A stretch of 64,000 nucleotides of DNA from Dictyobacter formicarum (GCF_016587435.1 NZ_BNJJ01000024.1:62001-126000), one strand, 5' to 3'. Shown: positions 18,870-28,484, numbered from the stretch's first letter. Notes: generated from the sequence alone by a model not told the origin. A program made the numbers and translations.

Positions 18870-19231
18870 CAGGTCATTCTCCTTGTTGAAAGTCACTAGG
18901 ACTATAAGCAATGTTCATCTGCGCATAGTATACGTAGCTAGTCTTAGGCAGAATATGACACGCCTCACAAAAACTCTTTATAATATTTCACTATATGAAA
19001 CGATCTAATCGGTGGCTATCAGATTGGCTGATGACGTTTCTTGGTCGTTGCACTCCATGCACTGCTCCATTAAGGTTCCACTTCCGTACCTGCATTAGCA
19101 GCACAAGCACAGCAAGGGCTCAGAAGGTAAAGAGGAGGAGCGTTCAGAAAAGGCTACCAGTTATATTCTGTGTGCCAAAGGTCATAAAATCGACGACGAA
19201 ATGCATCAAGACTGCCGTAGATAGAATAATG

Positions 19232-19262
19232 TTGACTTCAAGTCGACTTGAATATGTACACT
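19232..19262 (+). promoter_or_regulatory. MerR/SoxR-type promoter with operator palindrome
   Basis: A perfect 16-bp palindrome TTCAAGTCGACTTGAA (19237-19252) sits between TTGACT (19232-19237) and TACACT (19257-19262), spaced 19 bp. The long 19-bp spacer with a dyad centred in it is the hallmark of promoters activated by MerR-family regulators; the dyad resembles the SoxR site (CTCAAGTTAACTTGAG). It lies about 100 bases upstream of the FMN reductase gene. The rest of 18870-19360 shows no convincing gene. Confidence 0.6.
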
Positions 19263-19360
19263 CTATGTCAGCTCTTCTTTATGTCAATTGAGGGGCATTC
19301 ACTGCATGATATATAACCCTTCATTGGGAATAGTTTTTTGTGATAGAGAGGAAAATATCT

Positions 19361-19894
19361 ATGAATATTCTGACGATTTCTGGCAGCCTGCGCGCCAGTT
19401 CTAGCAATACACGTCTCGTCAAGGCGATTATGCGCCTGGCCCCTGCTGGCATTGAGACACAGTTGTACCAGGGACTGGCCGACCTTCCTCATTTTACGCC
19501 TGACCTTGATGGAGGTAATCCTCCTGCATCGGTACTGACGCTACGCCAACAACTTCAGGCGGCCGATGGCGTGCTCATATGCACGCCTGAATATGCATTT
19601 GGGGTGCCGGGCACACTCAAAAATGCGCTCGACTGGACCGTGTCATCAGGCGATTTCTCAGAAAAACCGGTGGCTGCGATCAGCGCCTCTCCTCTATGGA
19701 GCGGCGGAGATAAGGCGCATGCATCATTGCTGCTGACATTGACCGCCCTGGGAGCCAACATTCTCGAAGAGGGGAAAATCATTATACCAATGATTAATAA
19801 AAAATTGGATGCCGATGGTAATATAGTAGATCCCGCGCTGTTAGAGGATCTCAAAACCGTCTTTAGCACCTTCCAGCGTTCATTTGATAAATAA
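19361..19894 (+). CDS. NADPH-dependent FMN reductase
   Basis: Flavodoxin-like quinone/FMN reductase, 177 aa, two-electron reduction using NAD(P)H. The phosphate-binding loop SGSLRASSSNTRLV is near residues 6-19. The conserved TPEYAFGVPGTLKNALDW motif is typical of the YieF/ChrR/azoreductase group, and FSEKPVAAISAS follows. Cytosolic. The ATG at 19361 has GAGAGGAAAA upstream. The upstream MerR/SoxR-like promoter suggests induction by redox-cycling compounds or metal/oxidative stress (inference). Confidence 0.9.
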   Translation: MNILTISGSLRASSSNTRLVKAIMRLAPAGIETQLYQGLADLPHFTPDLDGGNPPASVLTLRQQLQAADGVLICTPEYAFGVPGTLKNALDWTVSSGDFSEKPVAAISASPLWSGGDKAHASLLLTLTALGANILEEGKIIIPMINKKLDADGNIVDPALLEDLKTVFSTFQRSFDK

Positions 19895-19910
19895 AGATTA
19901 AAAATATTCT

Positions 19911-19956
19911 TGCGCCTGAAATAGAACCTGATCCAGCAGGTTCTATTTCAGGTGCA
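19911..19956 (+). terminator. Terminator hairpin after the FMN reductase gene
   Basis: Twenty-nt arms, 19 of 20 matching, with a 6-nt loop, 17 bases past the stop. There is no strong T-run on the plus strand. It may also block the minus-strand remnant at 19996. Confidence 0.65.
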
Positions 19957-19995
19957 GCTAACTGCAAGCTTACCCTGTTCTACGAGATAAGCGTA

Positions 19996-20244
19996 TTAAA
20001 AATTGAAAGCTTCGTAGAAGTCGCCAATCTGAACAAGACCATCACGAGGAGGGGCTGGAGGCCCATATGTTTTCCCCTGGGCTGCATCGTTATTCTGGCC
20101 CGGTGTGTTGGCATCAAATTGATGATTGATGCTCGCCAGCGTGGGCAGTCCAAAACGACGCTCAATGAACTTCAGAATAGAACTATGCTCGTATAATTGA
20201 CCGGAAACGTAGCCACGTGCGGATACAGCAGCATTTACGATTGC
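19996..20244 (-). pseudogene. C-terminal remnant of a phospholipase C/acid-phosphatase-type phosphoesterase
   Basis: An 82-codon open stretch without a start encodes SARGYVSGQLYEHSSILKFI followed by ERRFGLPTL. This is the pattern of the C-terminal part of the PF04185 phosphoesterase family (phospholipase C, arylsulfatase-like fold). It ends IGDFYEAFNF. An in-frame stop lies just upstream, at 20247, and no N-terminal part is present in the following 100 bases. The gene was therefore truncated by deletion. Confidence 0.6.
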
Positions 20245-20399
20245 TCATTGACAATATGGTATGATAATTGTCGAAGCAAAGTATGCTCCGGTGGCTCCTC
20301 ACCTTCAATGAGCAGCCATCCCATATTTAGCTCGGCTTATGCCTCTTGCATACAAGTGCTCCCTACAAAACCTGTGTAAAGAATAGGATGGATCCACTT

Positions 20400-21257
20400 A
20401 TGCCAACAACAGTCGCATTTCACCAGCGCTATGGTCAATGGGCCTTAGTCACGGGCGCGGCTTCAGGACTGGGAAAAGAATTTACGAATCAGCTTGCGGC
20501 ACGTCAACTTAATGTCGTTGCCGTCGATATCCAACTCGATAAACTCCAGGAACAGGTTTCGTCCTTGCAGCAACAGTATGGCGTACAGGCCAGGGCACTG
20601 GTCACTGATTTGGCCGATCCCGCATTCCTTGAACAGGTACAGCGGGAAACAGCCGAGCTGGAGATAGGTCTGGTCGCCAACGTTGCCGGACTCTCTTCAG
20701 TTGGGCCGCTGCTTGATGTTCCGCTGGAGACGCTACAGCGCCAGATTGCAATTAATTGCTATGCTCCATTGACGTTGTCGCATCACTTCGGACGCTTGAT
20801 GCGAGACCGTGGGCGAGGCGGTATTATTTTCTTTTCATCCGCTTCCGCCTTGCAGGGCACCGCGCTCGTGACAAACTACGCGGCCACCAAAGCATACAAT
20901 TTGATTCTGGCCGAGGGACTATGGGATGAGCTACGCGGTTCAGGAGTTGATGTGTTAGGCTTTGCACCTGGAGCTACCAATACGCCCGGCTTCCATCATG
21001 CGCAACCACGCTATACGGCGATTCCCATGCCCTACATGGAGGCTGCTCCAACGGTTGCTGAAGCGATAGCCGCTCTGGGACGTACCCCGAGCCACATCGC
21101 CGGGCGCGGCAATAGAGCTGCCGCATTCTTAACCACGCGCATTCTACCACGCAAGCAGGCTATCAAGCTCTTTGGTGACAACATGAGAAAACTCTATCCT
21201 CATCACGCGCAACATGCACCCGGCAAGCATGCTGCGCCAGAGAAACTTGAAAAGTAA
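20400..21257 (+). CDS. Short-chain dehydrogenase/reductase (SDR)
   Basis: NAD(P)-dependent oxidoreductase with a Rossmann fold, 285 aa. The TGAASGLGKEF dinucleotide-binding motif is near the N-terminus, followed by DLADPA, VANVAGLSS (NNAG-equivalent) and catalytic Ser in FFSSASALQG, with the YxxxK active site as YAATKAYN. The C-terminal 70 residues are Ala-, Arg- and His-rich. The start could be the ATG at 20400 or 20388; both share AGGA upstream. Substrate not predictable. Confidence 0.88.
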   Translation: MPTTVAFHQRYGQWALVTGAASGLGKEFTNQLAARQLNVVAVDIQLDKLQEQVSSLQQQYGVQARALVTDLADPAFLEQVQRETAELEIGLVANVAGLSSVGPLLDVPLETLQRQIAINCYAPLTLSHHFGRLMRDRGRGGIIFFSSASALQGTALVTNYAATKAYNLILAEGLWDELRGSGVDVLGFAPGATNTPGFHHAQPRYTAIPMPYMEAAPTVAEAIAALGRTPSHIAGRGNRAAAFLTTRILPRKQAIKLFGDNMRKLYPHHAQHAPGKHAAPEKLEK

Positions 21258-21260
21258 TAG

Positions 21261-21323
21261 CATAAAGATAACGACCGCAGATATGATACTAACATGCATA
21301 TCTCTGTGGTCGTTATCTTTATG
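21261..21323. terminator. Bidirectional terminator between convergent genes
   Basis: A 16-bp perfect outer stem (CATAAAGATAACGACC and its complement) with a smaller inner AGATAT/ATATCT stem lies between the SDR gene and the minus-strand gene at 21338. It is the terminator for both. Confidence 0.75.
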
Positions 21324-21337
21324 TCTAATAGCTAAGA

Positions 21338-23308
21338 TTACGATTTGCCATGCAGATCGATCTGGAAATAAATTTCCTTAGTAAAGTTACCATAGACGCC
21401 ATCAATCACGTCGCTTCTGGCATTCCCGCTTCTGGACACGGTAAAGGTTGGAGAATGACAGAAGTCGTCATCTGAGCAACCAGGATATTTGGAAATATCA
21501 AGCTGCACGGCAGGCAGCAGCTGAGTACCATCGGTATCGCTATCGCTACCCGGATAGATGTTCAGCGTCTTACCATCCTTGTTCATCGTGATCAGGTAAA
21601 AACGCCCCTCGCTATCCTGAGTGATGCGCGCTTTTGTGCCAAGCGAAATATCCTGCTTCTCGTCTTTCACAATCTTGCCGTTCTCTATAATGACATGGTG
21701 CAACCCATCGTACAGGTTATTATAGAGGATGTGCACCCTGTTAGAGCTATCAATATAGCTATCCGTCAGATACGTGATGTCGTAATCGGTATTGTTTTTC
21801 GGCTGTATCTCCGTGACTTTGACAGGTGTCAATTGTGGATCTGTCGCGGTCACATCCTTGGTGTAAAAATACCCGATGGCATTAAAGATGTAATTGAAGC
21901 CGGAAGACGATGGCAATCCGAGCTCGGGCCGCTTGACGTCGCGCATAGCTGTAATAGTCAGATCGCCCTTATCGCCGAGGAAGAAAAAGGCATAGGTATA
22001 GCGACAATCCAGGGTATTTGTATGGAAGGTCCACTTCTGCGTTGTCGAGGAATAATAGGACCAGAGGAAATGGCCCGGCACATCCTCGGCGGTCTGGTAA
22101 ACGACCATGTCACCATTGGTATTAATAGTCGCACCACTATAGCCTTGATCTGTCGACCAGCCTCCGCTTATATCCTCACTATCAAAGGTCTTGCCCAGAT
22201 CCTTTGAAAATAGGTGCACTAATTTACCCTTAGTGCCTGGCCAGGCGAACAGATGAAGCTCATCATTGGGCCCGACAAGAAGATTGACTGGCTCGGTTCC
22301 AGCGTCGTGGCTGATATTTATATTTGTTATCTTTACTTCTTCCCAATTGCGATCTGTGGATCGGTGCATCAGATGCCAGGTGCGATCATGTTGACCTGTG
22401 CCTGCATCGATATAGATAGTAAAAATATCTCCAGTGGAGGTGCGTACAATACGGCTTTTCTGTACGCCCCAGCTATTGGGAACATATACGCCATTCTGTC
22501 CAAAAGCGCCATCAGTGACCTGTTCAAGGCTTGTCAATGCAGGATTGGGCTCCGGTGTTGCGGTAGCGGTTGGCGTCACCGATGGTGTGCTGGTCGGGGT
22601 TACAGTTGGTGTTGGCGTCGCTGACGCTGTACTAGTCGAAGTAGCAGTTGGTGTTGGCGTCGCTGACGCTGTGCTGGTTGCGCAAGTTTGTGCAGAATCC
22701 GGCGTTGGTGTGCTGGTCGGATTTGCTGGTTGCGTAGAGGTTGGATTAGGAACTTCTGTCGAGGATGGTGGATTGGTTGGTTGCGTCGTCCTATTCGTAG
22801 AGCCTGTGGTAGGCGCAGATGTGGGCTGCGTCGTCACTGGATACGAAGGTTGATCCGCCACAGGACCTGTTGAGTTGGCGGGAGGATAACTGGTTGAAGG
22901 TGGAAAATTATTGGTTGGCGTTGAGGTGTCTGCGCTTGGTTGATTGGTAGACGGATAGGTTGGTGTGATGGAAGGCACATCCGCATTCGTCTGCGTCGAC
23001 GCGAATCCAGGCACAATAGAAGTTAATCCATCGTTCGAGTGAATCGTACTGGCCTGCAGGCTGCGCCAGAGCGGCGCGCTAGCTTTAGCCGGCGAGAACT
23101 CACCGAATACGGATACAAGCGAAACAATAAATATAAGCACAACCAGCACACATGCTACCCGGCGCTCGCGCGTTTTCCAGAGCAGCGGAAGTGTGGCTGG
23201 CACATTTTTCCCTCTAGATAGCTGGCGTTGAACAGATGCAAAAATACTGCTGGAAACAGTTAAACACTTAAACAACGCCCTACGAAAAGCGAATAAAAGC
23301 CTATTCAA
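21338..23308 (-). CDS. Secreted/membrane-anchored PT-rich protein with C-terminal beta-propeller
   Basis: A 656-aa surface protein. A single hydrophobic segment lies near residues 50-72 after a basic N-terminal tail (signal anchor or long signal peptide). Residues about 100-260 are low-complexity Pro/Thr/Ser (TSTPTPDSA, SATPTPT units), typical of cell-wall or extracellular spacers. From about 260 on, repeated strand units such as NWEEVKITNI, VNLLVGPNDELHLFAW and RVHILYNNLYDG suggest a BNR/sialidase-like propeller. I call a TTG start because AAGGA lies 9 bases upstream and no good in-frame ATG exists. Ligand or substrate unknown. Confidence 0.75.
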   Translation of the reverse strand: MNRLLFAFRRALFKCLTVSSSIFASVQRQLSRGKNVPATLPLLWKTRERRVACVLVVLIFIVSLVSVFGEFSPAKASAPLWRSLQASTIHSNDGLTSIVPGFASTQTNADVPSITPTYPSTNQPSADTSTPTNNFPPSTSYPPANSTGPVADQPSYPVTTQPTSAPTTGSTNRTTQPTNPPSSTEVPNPTSTQPANPTSTPTPDSAQTCATSTASATPTPTATSTSTASATPTPTVTPTSTPSVTPTATATPEPNPALTSLEQVTDGAFGQNGVYVPNSWGVQKSRIVRTSTGDIFTIYIDAGTGQHDRTWHLMHRSTDRNWEEVKITNINISHDAGTEPVNLLVGPNDELHLFAWPGTKGKLVHLFSKDLGKTFDSEDISGGWSTDQGYSGATINTNGDMVVYQTAEDVPGHFLWSYYSSTTQKWTFHTNTLDCRYTYAFFFLGDKGDLTITAMRDVKRPELGLPSSSGFNYIFNAIGYFYTKDVTATDPQLTPVKVTEIQPKNNTDYDITYLTDSYIDSSNRVHILYNNLYDGLHHVIIENGKIVKDEKQDISLGTKARITQDSEGRFYLITMNKDGKTLNIYPGSDSDTDGTQLLPAVQLDISKYPGCSDDDFCHSPTFTVSRSGNARSDVIDGVYGNFTKEIYFQIDLHGKS

Positions 23309-23578
23309 TGTACATATTCCTTCCCTGGATAGCTTGCTGATGGCACCAAATCTATTGCAGCGCTGCCCTATTCGATGCGTGTGCTTTATTTTTTATCGCT
23401 GGCATGAGGTAAAAATAGTTTTCTTTATTATTGTATGCATTAATTAGATTATATGCCCTTCAAAGGATTATTTCAACCTTCGCACCTTTAAGTTTTATTT
23501 GTGCTACCATTACATATGAGATCAATTACACCATCTGCTCGCTTAAATTTGATAATTGTGTATATTCGGGAGTCTTGA

Positions 23579-23905
23579 ATGAATTGGGCAACATTTGCTA
23601 TAGAGAAGCTGCGAAAGGGTCAGCAGGCGCAGGTCAAGCCTCGCGGCCACTCGATGACCGGGAAAGTCAATGATGGAGATCTGGTCACCCTCCAGCCATG
23701 TTCTCCAGAGCAATTGCAGGTGGGAGACATTGTCCTGGTGCAGGTCAAAGGAAATGTCTACCTGCATTTAATTAAAGCCATTGACCAGAAACGGTTTCTG
23801 ATTGGTAATAATCGTGGGGGCATCAATGGCTGGGTTGGACCCCATGCCATCTATGGGCAAGCAATTCAGGTTGAGGGACGTGTTCTGAAGCATCGCATAG
23901 TCTGA
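23579..23905 (+). CDS. Soluble S24/S26-like peptidase-fold protein
   Basis: A 108-aa protein with the LexA/signal-peptidase beta fold. The nucleophile region is RGHSMTGKVNDGDLV, where Ser is in the S26/S24 position, followed by VGDIVLVQVKGNVYLHLIKAI and GNNRGG. The HLIKA segment aligns with the KRV/HRV general-base motif, with His in the position used by ER/archaeal-type enzymes. No membrane helix or DNA-binding domain is present, so it is neither a normal signal peptidase nor a LexA repressor. CGGGAG is 8 bases before the ATG. It may be a regulator fragment or an autoproteolytic domain protein. Confidence 0.75.
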   Translation: MNWATFAIEKLRKGQQAQVKPRGHSMTGKVNDGDLVTLQPCSPEQLQVGDIVLVQVKGNVYLHLIKAIDQKRFLIGNNRGGINGWVGPHAIYGQAIQVEGRVLKHRIV

Positions 23906-24005
23906 AATCCGGTTGGGATCAGTTTTTATCATCAGGAGCGCTCACCTGTGCTCGGTGCAGGTGAGCGCTCAGATTTTCTAGCACGGCGCGCCAGAGAGCA
24001 GATCA

Positions 24006-25169
24006 TCAATAGCGGAACACGGCTGCGGCCAGTTGACCACCGATGGCGTCGGGTTGATCGAGGATATAGACTGCTCCGCCATGCAGGACGCTCTGGGTAG
24101 CCGCTCGCTCCAGAAGATCGTCATCCCCGGGCACGGCGGTTTCATGCACTTCCATGGCCTCGGTTAGAGGATTGAAGCGCCCCCATTGCTCCCGGTCACG
24201 CACGATAAACAGGGTGGCAATGCGTCCTTCGTAGGCGGCGGGAACAACCAGGCTGATATTGTTAGATGCGCTCTCCGTACCGGCATACTCCTGATACTGT
24301 GCCAGCGCCTCATGTTGTGCTTGCGACAGGGATGGTTCGGCCAGCGGCAAGACTTTCTCATGCAGCGTTTGGGCCAACATCTCATCTGGATTGCCCGCCA
24401 GGCTACTTTCAAGCAGGTGAGGATAGGTATTGAACTTGCGGTACAGAGCCGTAAGGTATTCTACCCCTGCGAGTACCATCGGGACGGTTTCGTCATGCAG
24501 GAGCTCATGTAAGCCATGATTGATCTGATGAAAGTATCGCGACAGATGTTCTTTCGCTTCGTCGCTCTCACCTTTGCCATGAAAGATCAGCGCGTGTCGT
24601 CCGCCTTTTTCTACCAGCGCTCCTGAGCCACTGCTGTGGTATTGGAGTTCTTTTTCTGGCTGATCATATTGCAGCGTCACTGCGAGACTCTCGGGAACCC
24701 GCTCTGGTAAGAGTACCTCCTGCATCGTATAGCGCGTCCCCTCAAGCAATCTGATCTCTTTTTGCGAAAGCGCCAGCACGTAGAAACGTCCATCGTTGGC
24801 TAGAAAAGATAGCAAGGGCTTGAGATAGAAGTGGGAGCTGATTACCAGTTGCTCTTTGACTTGCTCTGGCAGGCGATAGCAATGAAACTGCTCTAAATTA
24901 CGGAAGATGGCCAAACCCTGGCCTGGCTCCTGCCAGAACTCCTTGTCGTCGAGCAGTTTCAGCAGAGGCTTCAGAAGTGCATCTTTCATGGCCGAAACAT
25001 GCACATTCTGCTCCAGCTGCTTCTCGATCTCGCGCAGTTGGTTGCGCAGTCGAATTGGGTTCTGTTGTGTCTCCGGACCAACCTGCTCGATAGGCAGAAA
25101 CAATGAAATGCACGGATCATAATGCTCTTCCATCAGCGTCTTTACTTCAAATCTGGATGGTATCTGCAT
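24006..25169 (-). CDS. baeRF-family protein (bacterial archaeo-eukaryotic release factor-like)
   Basis: A 387-aa protein related to the bacterial homologues of archaeal/eukaryotic release factor 1 (baeRF families). The N-terminal CISLFLPIEQVGPETQQNPIRLRNQLRE is diagnostic. A central domain with FYVLALSQKEIRLLEGTRY and YHSSGSG precedes a C-terminal L7Ae/pelota-like part (ATQSVLHGGAVYILDQ). Family members are suggested to interact with ribosomes under stress or in conflict; their function is not established. No Walker or catalytic protease motif is visible. A clear GAGGAG precedes the start. No neighbour suggests a role. Confidence 0.82.
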   Translation of the reverse strand: MQIPSRFEVKTLMEEHYDPCISLFLPIEQVGPETQQNPIRLRNQLREIEKQLEQNVHVSAMKDALLKPLLKLLDDKEFWQEPGQGLAIFRNLEQFHCYRLPEQVKEQLVISSHFYLKPLLSFLANDGRFYVLALSQKEIRLLEGTRYTMQEVLLPERVPESLAVTLQYDQPEKELQYHSSGSGALVEKGGRHALIFHGKGESDEAKEHLSRYFHQINHGLHELLHDETVPMVLAGVEYLTALYRKFNTYPHLLESSLAGNPDEMLAQTLHEKVLPLAEPSLSQAQHEALAQYQEYAGTESASNNISLVVPAAYEGRIATLFIVRDREQWGRFNPLTEAMEVHETAVPGDDDLLERAATQSVLHGGAVYILDQPDAIGGQLAAAVFRY

Positions 25170-25398
25170 AGGATTATTCTCCTCTTCCGCTCATTAAAAT
25201 TGCTCTCGCGTATGAAATCGCTTGCTACATTTTGCCTGTTTTTAGGATGGGGACAACAAGCTCAAAAATTGAGACAAACAAAAGAGAAAACAGACCACTG
25301 TTGTTTCTTCCACCGCATGCATGACGATTCATTTAGTGAACGAATCAGATCATCCCGATGTGACATTATGACGCTACTTCCAAATATCATTCTCCTAT

Positions 25399-25458
25399 AT
25401 AGAGAGCCAGGCCGCAGCAACTACCATTAATCAGGTGTGCTGCGGCCTGGCTCTCTAT
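25399..25458 (-). terminator. Long terminator hairpin
   Basis: Perfect 21-bp arms at 25399-25419 and 25438-25458, just past the stop of the minus-strand gene at 25471. The rest of 25170-25398 shows nothing recognisable. Confidence 0.75.
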
Positions 25459-25470
25459 GTTCTGGATGAG

Positions 25471-25881
25471 CTATTTGGTGGGCCGCTCAAGCGCTATGAT
25501 GGGAATCTCGCGCGATGTCTTCTTTTGATATTCTGCATACGGAGGGAATACATCTGCTGCTCGGGCGAATGCCTTCTCGCGCTCAGCGCCGGTGAGGACT
25601 TTAGCGGTGGTATTGAATTTCTCGGTGCCAACCTCGACAGTAACTTCGGGATGGGCGAGTATATTCAGGTACCATTCGGGATGTTTGGGATTTCCGCCTT
25701 TTGAGGCAACGGCCAGAATACGATCGCCGTCGGGCACATACATCAATGGAATGATGCGCTGTTGACCCGTTTTGGCCCCGGTAGTGGTCAGGAGGATCAA
25801 TGGGGCCCAACCTTCAACCTGGCCGCCATTGGAGCGAAACTCCTTGATAACCCCTTCATTTCTTTCTTGCCATGGATTCAT
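25471..25881 (-). CDS. Deazaflavin-dependent oxidoreductase/nitroreductase (Ddn/DUF385 family)
   Basis: A 136-aa split-barrel protein of the F420H2-dependent Ddn family. It shows LILLTTTGAKTGQQRIIPLMYVPDGD, ASKGGNPKHPEWYLNILAHPEVTVEVG and the C-terminal EREKAFARAADVFPPYAEYQKKT, all strongly conserved in this family. It probably reduces quinones or activated double bonds with F420H2. The ribosome binding site is weak. Together with the PPOX gene at 13.1 kb it implies that the organism makes F420 (inference). Confidence 0.9.
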   Translation of the reverse strand: MNPWQERNEGVIKEFRSNGGQVEGWAPLILLTTTGAKTGQQRIIPLMYVPDGDRILAVASKGGNPKHPEWYLNILAHPEVTVEVGTEKFNTTAKVLTGAEREKAFARAADVFPPYAEYQKKTSREIPIIALERPTK

Positions 25882-25936
25882 ATATCAGGTTTGCCTTTCT
25901 ATCTATTGAAGAAAAACTTGTCATGCGATGCATTTT

Positions 25937-26395
25937 TTATTTTATCATATGAGGCTGAGCGTCCCGGCAAATCAGCTCTACTACCTCTTGCACAGCACGT
26001 TTAACGGCTGGCGAGAGTGAGGTTCCAGCACAGAAATTTTCTCCTTCAATGCCATAAATGAGCAGCTTCGGTGGCAGTTTGTTTAGTGCCCGGGCCAGTT
26101 GAATGGCTTCCCAGACACCAAATGCATGCGACGAGCAAAGAGTGAGATCAGAAGGCGCTATATTTGAGTGGAGATCAAGGCGATGCACCGTTCCTGGAGT
26201 TGCCCCCGACGAAACAGCATCGATCAGGATGATCCATTCAGCTTGCGTCCAGGTATCCAGCAGCCACGCGCCGTCGCCATCAGACTCAAGGCAGATCACG
26301 TCGTCTGGTAGTTGCTTCTCTTTCAGCGCCTGGATGACAAGCAGTCCCGCGCCATCATCGCTGCGATAGCTGTTGCCAATCCCGATCACTAGCAT
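25937..26395 (-). CDS. [NiFe]-hydrogenase maturation protease
   Basis: Endopeptidase of the HyaD/HybD/HoxM family, 152 aa, that removes the C-terminal tail of the large subunit once nickel is inserted. The nickel-binding pattern is visible: Glu/Asp in IGNSYRSDDGAG, IDAVSSG, and SSHAFG with a His. It is the last gene of the hydrogenase operon, 31 bases after the large subunit stop, with AGAAGGAGGT upstream. Its substrate is likely the DPCLSCATH tail of the neighbouring large subunit. Confidence 0.93.
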   Translation of the reverse strand: MLVIGIGNSYRSDDGAGLLVIQALKEKQLPDDVICLESDGDGAWLLDTWTQAEWIILIDAVSSGATPGTVHRLDLHSNIAPSDLTLCSSHAFGVWEAIQLARALNKLPPKLLIYGIEGENFCAGTSLSPAVKRAVQEVVELICRDAQPHMIK

Positions 26396-26425
26396 ACGTG
26401 ACCTCCTTCTGCGGCCAGACCCGCT

Positions 26426-27715
26426 TTACTCGTGTTTAATATGGACATGCAAAAAATGCGTCGCGCAAGATAGGCAGGGATCATAATTGCGAATCGCTTG
26501 CTCGCACTTCCAGGTAAGCTCGTTGTCGGGCAGGTGGATGACGCGCGCTATATAATTCCTGAGATCTTGTTCAATGGTCTTTTGATTCTGCGAGGTTGGA
26601 GGGATGATCCTGGCGTCCCGAATGATGCCTTGCTCATCAATGGTATACCTGTGATAAAGTACGCCGCGCGGAGCTTCAGTACAGGCATAGCCGGTCGCGT
26701 TCCGTGGTTGAAGCGAAATAGCAGCCCGATCAGGAATCTCATACTGCTCAATGATCCTCAAGGCTTCATCGAAGGCGTAGAGAACCTCTATGCTGCGCAC
26801 AATAATGCTTTTAAAAGGATTCAGGCAGGTCGCGTTCATACCCACGGATCGGGCGACTTCTTGCGCCAGGGGCGAGAGGCGGTCGAAGTTGAGATTGTAG
26901 CGCGCCAATGGTCCGGTGAAGTAGGCACCTCTCTCTTTCAGTCGCGAGTGGAGCGCATTTGAATATGGCACCTGCTCTTCAATAAAATGGTTATCATACT
27001 CGCGGGCGCTAATATCGAGACCCTTATTCGAAATCACACGTCCTTCGTTCATTGGATATTCGTCTAGATGGCCGAGCGAGACAAATTCATAGTTTTGCTG
27101 GAAGTCAGGAAAGGGTAACTGAGCCACCCAGCGTACTGTTTCCAGCGCACCTTCTCTGCCCCGGCGTAATTGTTCTAGCAGCGGAGCAAATTCCTTCGGC
27201 GCGGGGACCTTGTAAAAGCCACCGATCCTGACGTTGACCGGATGCACGGCCCGCCCACCAAGGAACTCGATGATGGCATTGCCTGCCTTCTTCATCTGTA
27301 AGCCGCGCTGCACTATGTCAGGATAGTCCTGGGCCATTTGCCAGACAGAAGAGTAGCCGAGAAAATCAGGAGCATGCAGCATGTACACATGGAGCGTATG
27401 GCTCTCGATCCATTCTCCACAATAGAGCAGTCGTCGCAGGGCGCGCAACTGTCCCTCCACTTTGACCTGGCAGGCGTCTTCCATGGCATGCACTGCACTC
27501 ATCTGATAGGCCACCGGACAGATGCCGCAGATGCGAGCGGTAATATCGGGTGCTTCACCGAATGCGCGCCCACGCAATAGTGCTTCAAAGAAGCGTGGTG
27601 GTTCGATGATCTTTAATTTAACATCCTGCACCAGGTCATCTTTCATTTTAATGAAGAGGCTGCCTTCACCTTCGACACGAGCCAGGTAATCTATGATAAT
27701 ATTTTTATTCTTCAT
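26426..27715 (-). CDS. [NiFe]-hydrogenase large (alpha) subunit, group 3b-like
   Basis: Catalytic subunit of a cytosolic NAD(P)-linked [NiFe]-hydrogenase, 429 aa. The N-terminal metal site is [10 protein letters not shown], and the C-terminal site is DPCLSCATH, with an 9-residue tail FLHVHIKHE that the protease would remove. [10 protein letters not shown] near the start and [23 protein letters not shown] are typical of the group 3 alpha subunits. The ATG at 27715 overlaps the small-subunit stop codon by 11 bases, which argues for translational coupling. The preceding in-frame codons have no support. Confidence 0.95.
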   Translation of the reverse strand: MKNKNIIIDYLARVEGEGSLFIKMKDDLVQDVKLKIIEPPRFFEALLRGRAFGEAPDITARICGICPVAYQMSAVHAMEDACQVKVEGQLRALRRLLYCGEWIESHTLHVYMLHAPDFLGYSSVWQMAQDYPDIVQRGLQMKKAGNAIIEFLGGRAVHPVNVRIGGFYKVPAPKEFAPLLEQLRRGREGALETVRWVAQLPFPDFQQNYEFVSLGHLDEYPMNEGRVISNKGLDISAREYDNHFIEEQVPYSNALHSRLKERGAYFTGPLARYNLNFDRLSPLAQEVARSVGMNATCLNPFKSIIVRSIEVLYAFDEALRIIEQYEIPDRAAISLQPRNATGYACTEAPRGVLYHRYTIDEQGIIRDARIIPPTSQNQKTIEQDLRNYIARVIHLPDNELTWKCEQAIRNYDPCLSCATHFLHVHIKHE

Positions 27716-28484
27716 ACGACGTGCTCTCTCGACGAAATGGCTCAGCATACGCATTAAATGTCCGCAACTGACGCCTGATCTCTGCGGGTGCCATCCCCCC
27801 ACGGCGAAAATACCGGCTTAATGACACGAGATTGGGTGTTTCCTTTGGACCATAGCAGCCATAGCAACCCCGGTTAAACGAGGGACAGATGGCCCCACAA
27901 CCAGCATGGGTTACGGGACCAAGGCAGGGCGTGCCATGCGCGACCATGACGCAGACATTGCCCTGTTGCTTGCACTCCACACACACGCTGTGAGCAGGGA
28001 TGTTGGGCTTCCTGTGCTGCAAAAAAGCATTGATGACCTCCAACAACTGGTGTTTGTTTATGGGACAGCCCTGCAGTTCAAAGTCGACCGTGACGTGAGA
28101 GGAGATAGGAGTAGAGGTACCTAACGTCTTAATATACTGTGGAGAGGCATAGACCAGCGTGATAAATTCCTGCACATTCTGAAAGTTGCGCAGTGCTTGA
28201 ATGCCGCCCGCGGTAGCACAGGCTCCGATGGTCACGAGATATTTAGAGGCCCGCCGAATGTGCTGGATACGTTCGACCTCCTCTGGTGTGGTGATCGACC
28301 CCTCTACCAGAGAGAGGTCATATGGACCGCTCACTACCGCCCGGGACGCTTCATGGAAGTTCGCGATCTCAAGTGTTCCGGCCAGCGCCAGCAGTTCATC
28401 TTCACAGTCTAATAAGCTCAACTGGCACCCATCGCAGGAGGCGAACTTCCAGACTGCCAGCTTCGGTTTCTGTCCCTGGGTCAT
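27705..28484 (-). CDS. [NiFe]-hydrogenase small (delta) subunit
   Basis: Electron-transfer subunit, 259 aa, carrying [4Fe-4S] clusters between the NiFe site and the diaphorase part. The proximal cluster motif [14 protein letters not shown] is near the N-terminus; [14 protein letters not shown] and [12 protein letters not shown] follow. A Cys-rich C-terminal part ([34 protein letters not shown]) indicates two further clusters. It lacks a Tat signal, consistent with a cytosolic group 3 enzyme. The ATG at 28484 starts two bases after the gamma subunit stop. Confidence 0.94.
   Translation of the reverse strand: MTQGQKPKLAVWKFASCDGCQLSLLDCEDELLALAGTLEIANFHEASRAVVSGPYDLSLVEGSITTPEEVERIQHIRRASKYLVTIGACATAGGIQALRNFQNVQEFITLVYASPQYIKTLGTSTPISSHVTVDFELQGCPINKHQLLEVINAFLQHRKPNIPAHSVCVECKQQGNVCVMVAHGTPCLGPVTHAGCGAICPSFNRGCYGCYGPKETPNLVSLSRYFRRGGMAPAEIRRQLRTFNAYAEPFRRESTSYEE

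Noticed and set aside
18995..19291. 98-codon plus-strand frame upstream of the FMN reductase
   Set aside because: No ribosome binding site or recognised domain; it overlaps the MerR-like promoter and ends near the reductase start.
19980..20165. 61-codon minus-strand frame starting MSVVLDCPRWRAS
   Set aside because: It is a wrong-frame shadow of the phospholipase C remnant.
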